From contig DIKB01000156.1 of assembly GCA_002421445.1 (NCBI GenBank), positions 7,979-15,495 of the forward strand: DNA of 7,517 bases, written 5' to 3'. Below, piece by piece: positions 6,590 through 7,517 of this stretch. This DNA is from Dehalococcoidia bacterium UBA5629 (lineage in GTDB: Bacteria > Chloroflexota > Dehalococcoidia > GIF9 > UBA5629). The notes below the pieces were generated by a model. That model searched no databases. It had not been told where the DNA came from and saw only the letters and a program-made list of their open reading frames with translations. The first letter of the stretch is position 1. Each line of letters starts with the position of its first letter. A program made the position numbers and the translations under genes.

Positions 6590-6620
6590 AAATCATTTGT
6601 ACATCAAGTACAAATGATTT
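6590..6620. repeat. Perfect 13-bp inverted repeat with 5-base loop
   Basis: AAATCATTTGTAC at 6590-6602 and GTACAAATGATTT at 6608-6620 are exact reverse complements around ATCAA. The 31-base unit lies inside the methylase remnant and ends 15 bases before the A-run where the frame shifts. As RNA it would form a stable, though AT-rich, hairpin. No T-run follows in either direction. It may be a protein-binding site, a structured RNA element or a small inserted repeat. Confidence 0.7.
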
Positions 6621-6635
6621 AAATGCTAAGCTCGG

Positions 6636-6643
6636 AAAAAAAA
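6636..6643 (+). other. Run of eight A at the point of frame change (slippery A AAA AAA)
   Basis: In the upstream frame the run is read GGA AAA AAA ACA, so A AAA AAA forms a fitting -1 slippery heptamer. After a -1 slip the next codon is AAC, leading into the frame that is open to the end of the window. Homologous sequence continues across the slip. This is either a one-base deletion in a homopolymer, a sequencing error, or recoding by ribosomal or transcriptional slippage. Deletion seems most likely because the gene has other lesions. Confidence 0.5.
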
Positions 6644-6704
6644 CATTGATATTGTAATAACATCGCATCCTTACATTAAGGCAATTGATTATATCTACAA
6701 TCAA

Positions 6705-7517
6705 ATGGTTGAGTTATTTTGGGGTGGTGATTTATTTGATATGCAAACGCAGACAAAGCAAAACATCAAGCATTCATTACAGCAAAATATTTTGATGATA
6801 ATGGAAAAACATTTCAAGGAGCTAGCGAAAAGTTTGAACCCAGGGGTTCATTATATAATGGTTGTCGGTGCTAGTTCGGTCAGTAACGTATTATTTGAAA
6901 CAGATGAGTTTTTAAGCGATATAGCGGAAAGAAATAACTTCACTCTTATGGACAAGTGGGGCTATCAGATAAAAAATCGCTATATGCGATTCGTAGATGA
7001 AAACACCGCAAAAGATGTATTCAATCAGATGAAACTGGATGCTGAGGACTGGAAAACGATATCAGGTAAAACCATTTTCATTATCCGCGGCACAGGAACT
7101 GCAGCGAAATCACTGAAATCAGCCATAGAAAAAGAGGACATCGGTATGTATACCGATGTGAAGGTTCTGGAAGCCGTGCAGACACTACCCAACGGCAGCA
7201 GAGCAAAGATGATTGCAGTTGGCATTGCCAAACCCAGCCCGGCTCTGATCAATACGATTCGGCAGATGCTCAATCGGGACGATTTCGAGAAGCTCAACAG
7301 AACATTAAAGATGGCTGATGCCCAACTTGTAGTTGGGGGTCTGTATTCGATGTACAGAATCGATATTGCGGAAGTGATGGGTATGCTTAACGGCAGAGGA
7401 AGTTTCTCAAATCTCGATACAGGGTTTCTGTTGATGGTAAAATCGGGATTACCCGGATTCATGTTTCAGCCTATTCTCAGGAATTACCTCATTGACAGTA
7501 AGTTCGAAGAGGTCAAG
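6705..7517 (+). CDS. Open frame: methyltransferase C-terminal remnant joined to an unrecognised domain, 3' end cut off
   Basis: From ATG 6705 the frame stays open for 271 codons to the window edge. The first ATG with any ribosome site is 6741 (GGTGGTGA at 6723-6730), which would give 259 residues. Counting from 6705, residues 1-96 match the second half of an amino-DNA methyltransferase: VELFW near the start, YIMVVGASSV at about 56-65, and IKNRYMRF at about 88-95. These correspond to the VVGNSxxxG and NRYMRFPR segments of that family. After NRYMRF the family pattern stops. The rest (DWKTISGKTIFIIRGTG, later QLVVGGLYSMYRIDI and LDTGFLLMVKSGLPG) I do not recognise; it looks like a soluble alpha/beta protein. 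GC rises from about 33% to about 48% near the join, so this may be an accidental in-frame fusion. Whether it is expressed is unknown. Confidence 0.55.
   Translation, partial: MVELFWGGDLFDMQTQTKQNIKHSLQQNILMIMEKHFKELAKSLNPGVHYIMVVGASSVSNVLFETDEFLSDIAERNNFTLMDKWGYQIKNRYMRFVDENTAKDVFNQMKLDAEDWKTISGKTIFIIRGTGTAAKSLKSAIEKEDIGMYTDVKVLEAVQTLPNGSRAKMIAVGIAKPSPALINTIRQMLNRDDFEKLNRTLKMADAQLVVGGLYSMYRIDIAEVMGMLNGRGSFSNLDTGFLLMVKSGLPGFMFQPILRNYLIDSKFEEVK

Larger units (their letters stand above)
6469..6704 (+). pseudogene. Decayed N-terminal part of a DNA methyltransferase, out of frame with the rest
   Basis: A frame open from 6469 (after an in-frame TAG at 6466-6468) reads LPEETMSLFLSQLNFFK and continues to GKK at the A-run 6636-6643, then stops at TAA 6655-6657. 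If the frame moves back by one base at the A-run, the reading becomes KKNIDIVITSHPYIKAIDYIYNQ. This matches the motif-IV region of amino-DNA methyltransferases (IDLVITSPPY, then NAIDY), with the catalytic SPPY changed to SHPY. The SAM-binding FxGxG motif expected further upstream is absent. Stops also interrupt the stretch before 6469, where I recognise nothing. The most likely reading is an inactive remnant of a restriction-modification or orphan methylase. The GC content is low (about one third by hand count), which suggests foreign origin. Confidence 0.55.

Noticed and set aside
6505..6657. A separate 50-residue gene starting at ATG 6505
   Set aside because: It lacks a clear ribosome site, and its reading continues naturally into the methylase motif after the A8 frame change, so it is part of the remnant.
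7025..7462. 145-codon minus-strand open frame
   Set aside because: It is antisense to the longer open plus-strand frame, has no recognisable motif, and its Ser/Ile/Pro-rich composition is typical of an antisense shadow.

Overview
The window looks like bacterial chromosome of moderate GC content, roughly 45-50% in the housekeeping genes and clearly lower near the right end. It carries two conserved housekeeping blocks, followed by a poorly conserved right-hand part. PNPase, S15, DnaX, YbaB/EbfC, RecR and RecO are all recognisably bacterial. The style of the PNPase and DnaX sequences suggests a Chloroflexota/Dehalococcoidia-like organism, but I infer this from memory of such sequences, not from a comparison, so the lineage is only a low-to-moderate guess.

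Positions 1-2057 (minus strand): rpsO (S15, TTG start) followed by pnp (PNPase). The pnp gene runs off the left edge inside its KH domain. The pnp ribosome binding site overlaps the rpsO stop codon, so the pair should be one co-translated operon. Positions 2058-2159 form a compact divergent promoter region with two mirrored TATAAT boxes, one firing left into rpsO and one right into dnaX.

Positions 2160-5615 (plus strand): dnaX, ybaB/ebfC, recR, recO, with gaps of 12-17 bases. This is a DNA replication and recombinational repair operon: clamp-loader subunit, nucleoid-associated DNA-binding protein, and the RecO and RecR mediators that load RecA on gapped DNA. A hairpin with a T-run at 5645-5666 ends it.

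Positions 5665-6321 (minus strand): a 218-residue soluble helical protein that reads as a degenerate methyl-accepting chemotaxis signalling hairpin without sensor or membrane segments. It converges on recO.

Positions 6322-7517: an AT-rich stretch (about one third GC by hand count over 6481-6960). It begins with three inverted repeats in a row (6381-6445), one of which has the same 12-base core as the DosR/DevR operator. It then holds the decayed remains of a DNA methyltransferase: the SAM-binding half is missing, the catalytic SPPY motif reads SHPY, and the frame is shifted at a run of eight A. A perfect 13-bp inverted repeat lies just before that run. Past about 7000-7080 the same open frame continues into a protein segment I do not recognise, with GC back near 48%, and runs off the right edge. 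This looks like an in-frame junction between a methylase remnant and another gene.

I see no rRNA, tRNA, CRISPR array or intact mobile element. The unusual material is all to the right of recO.
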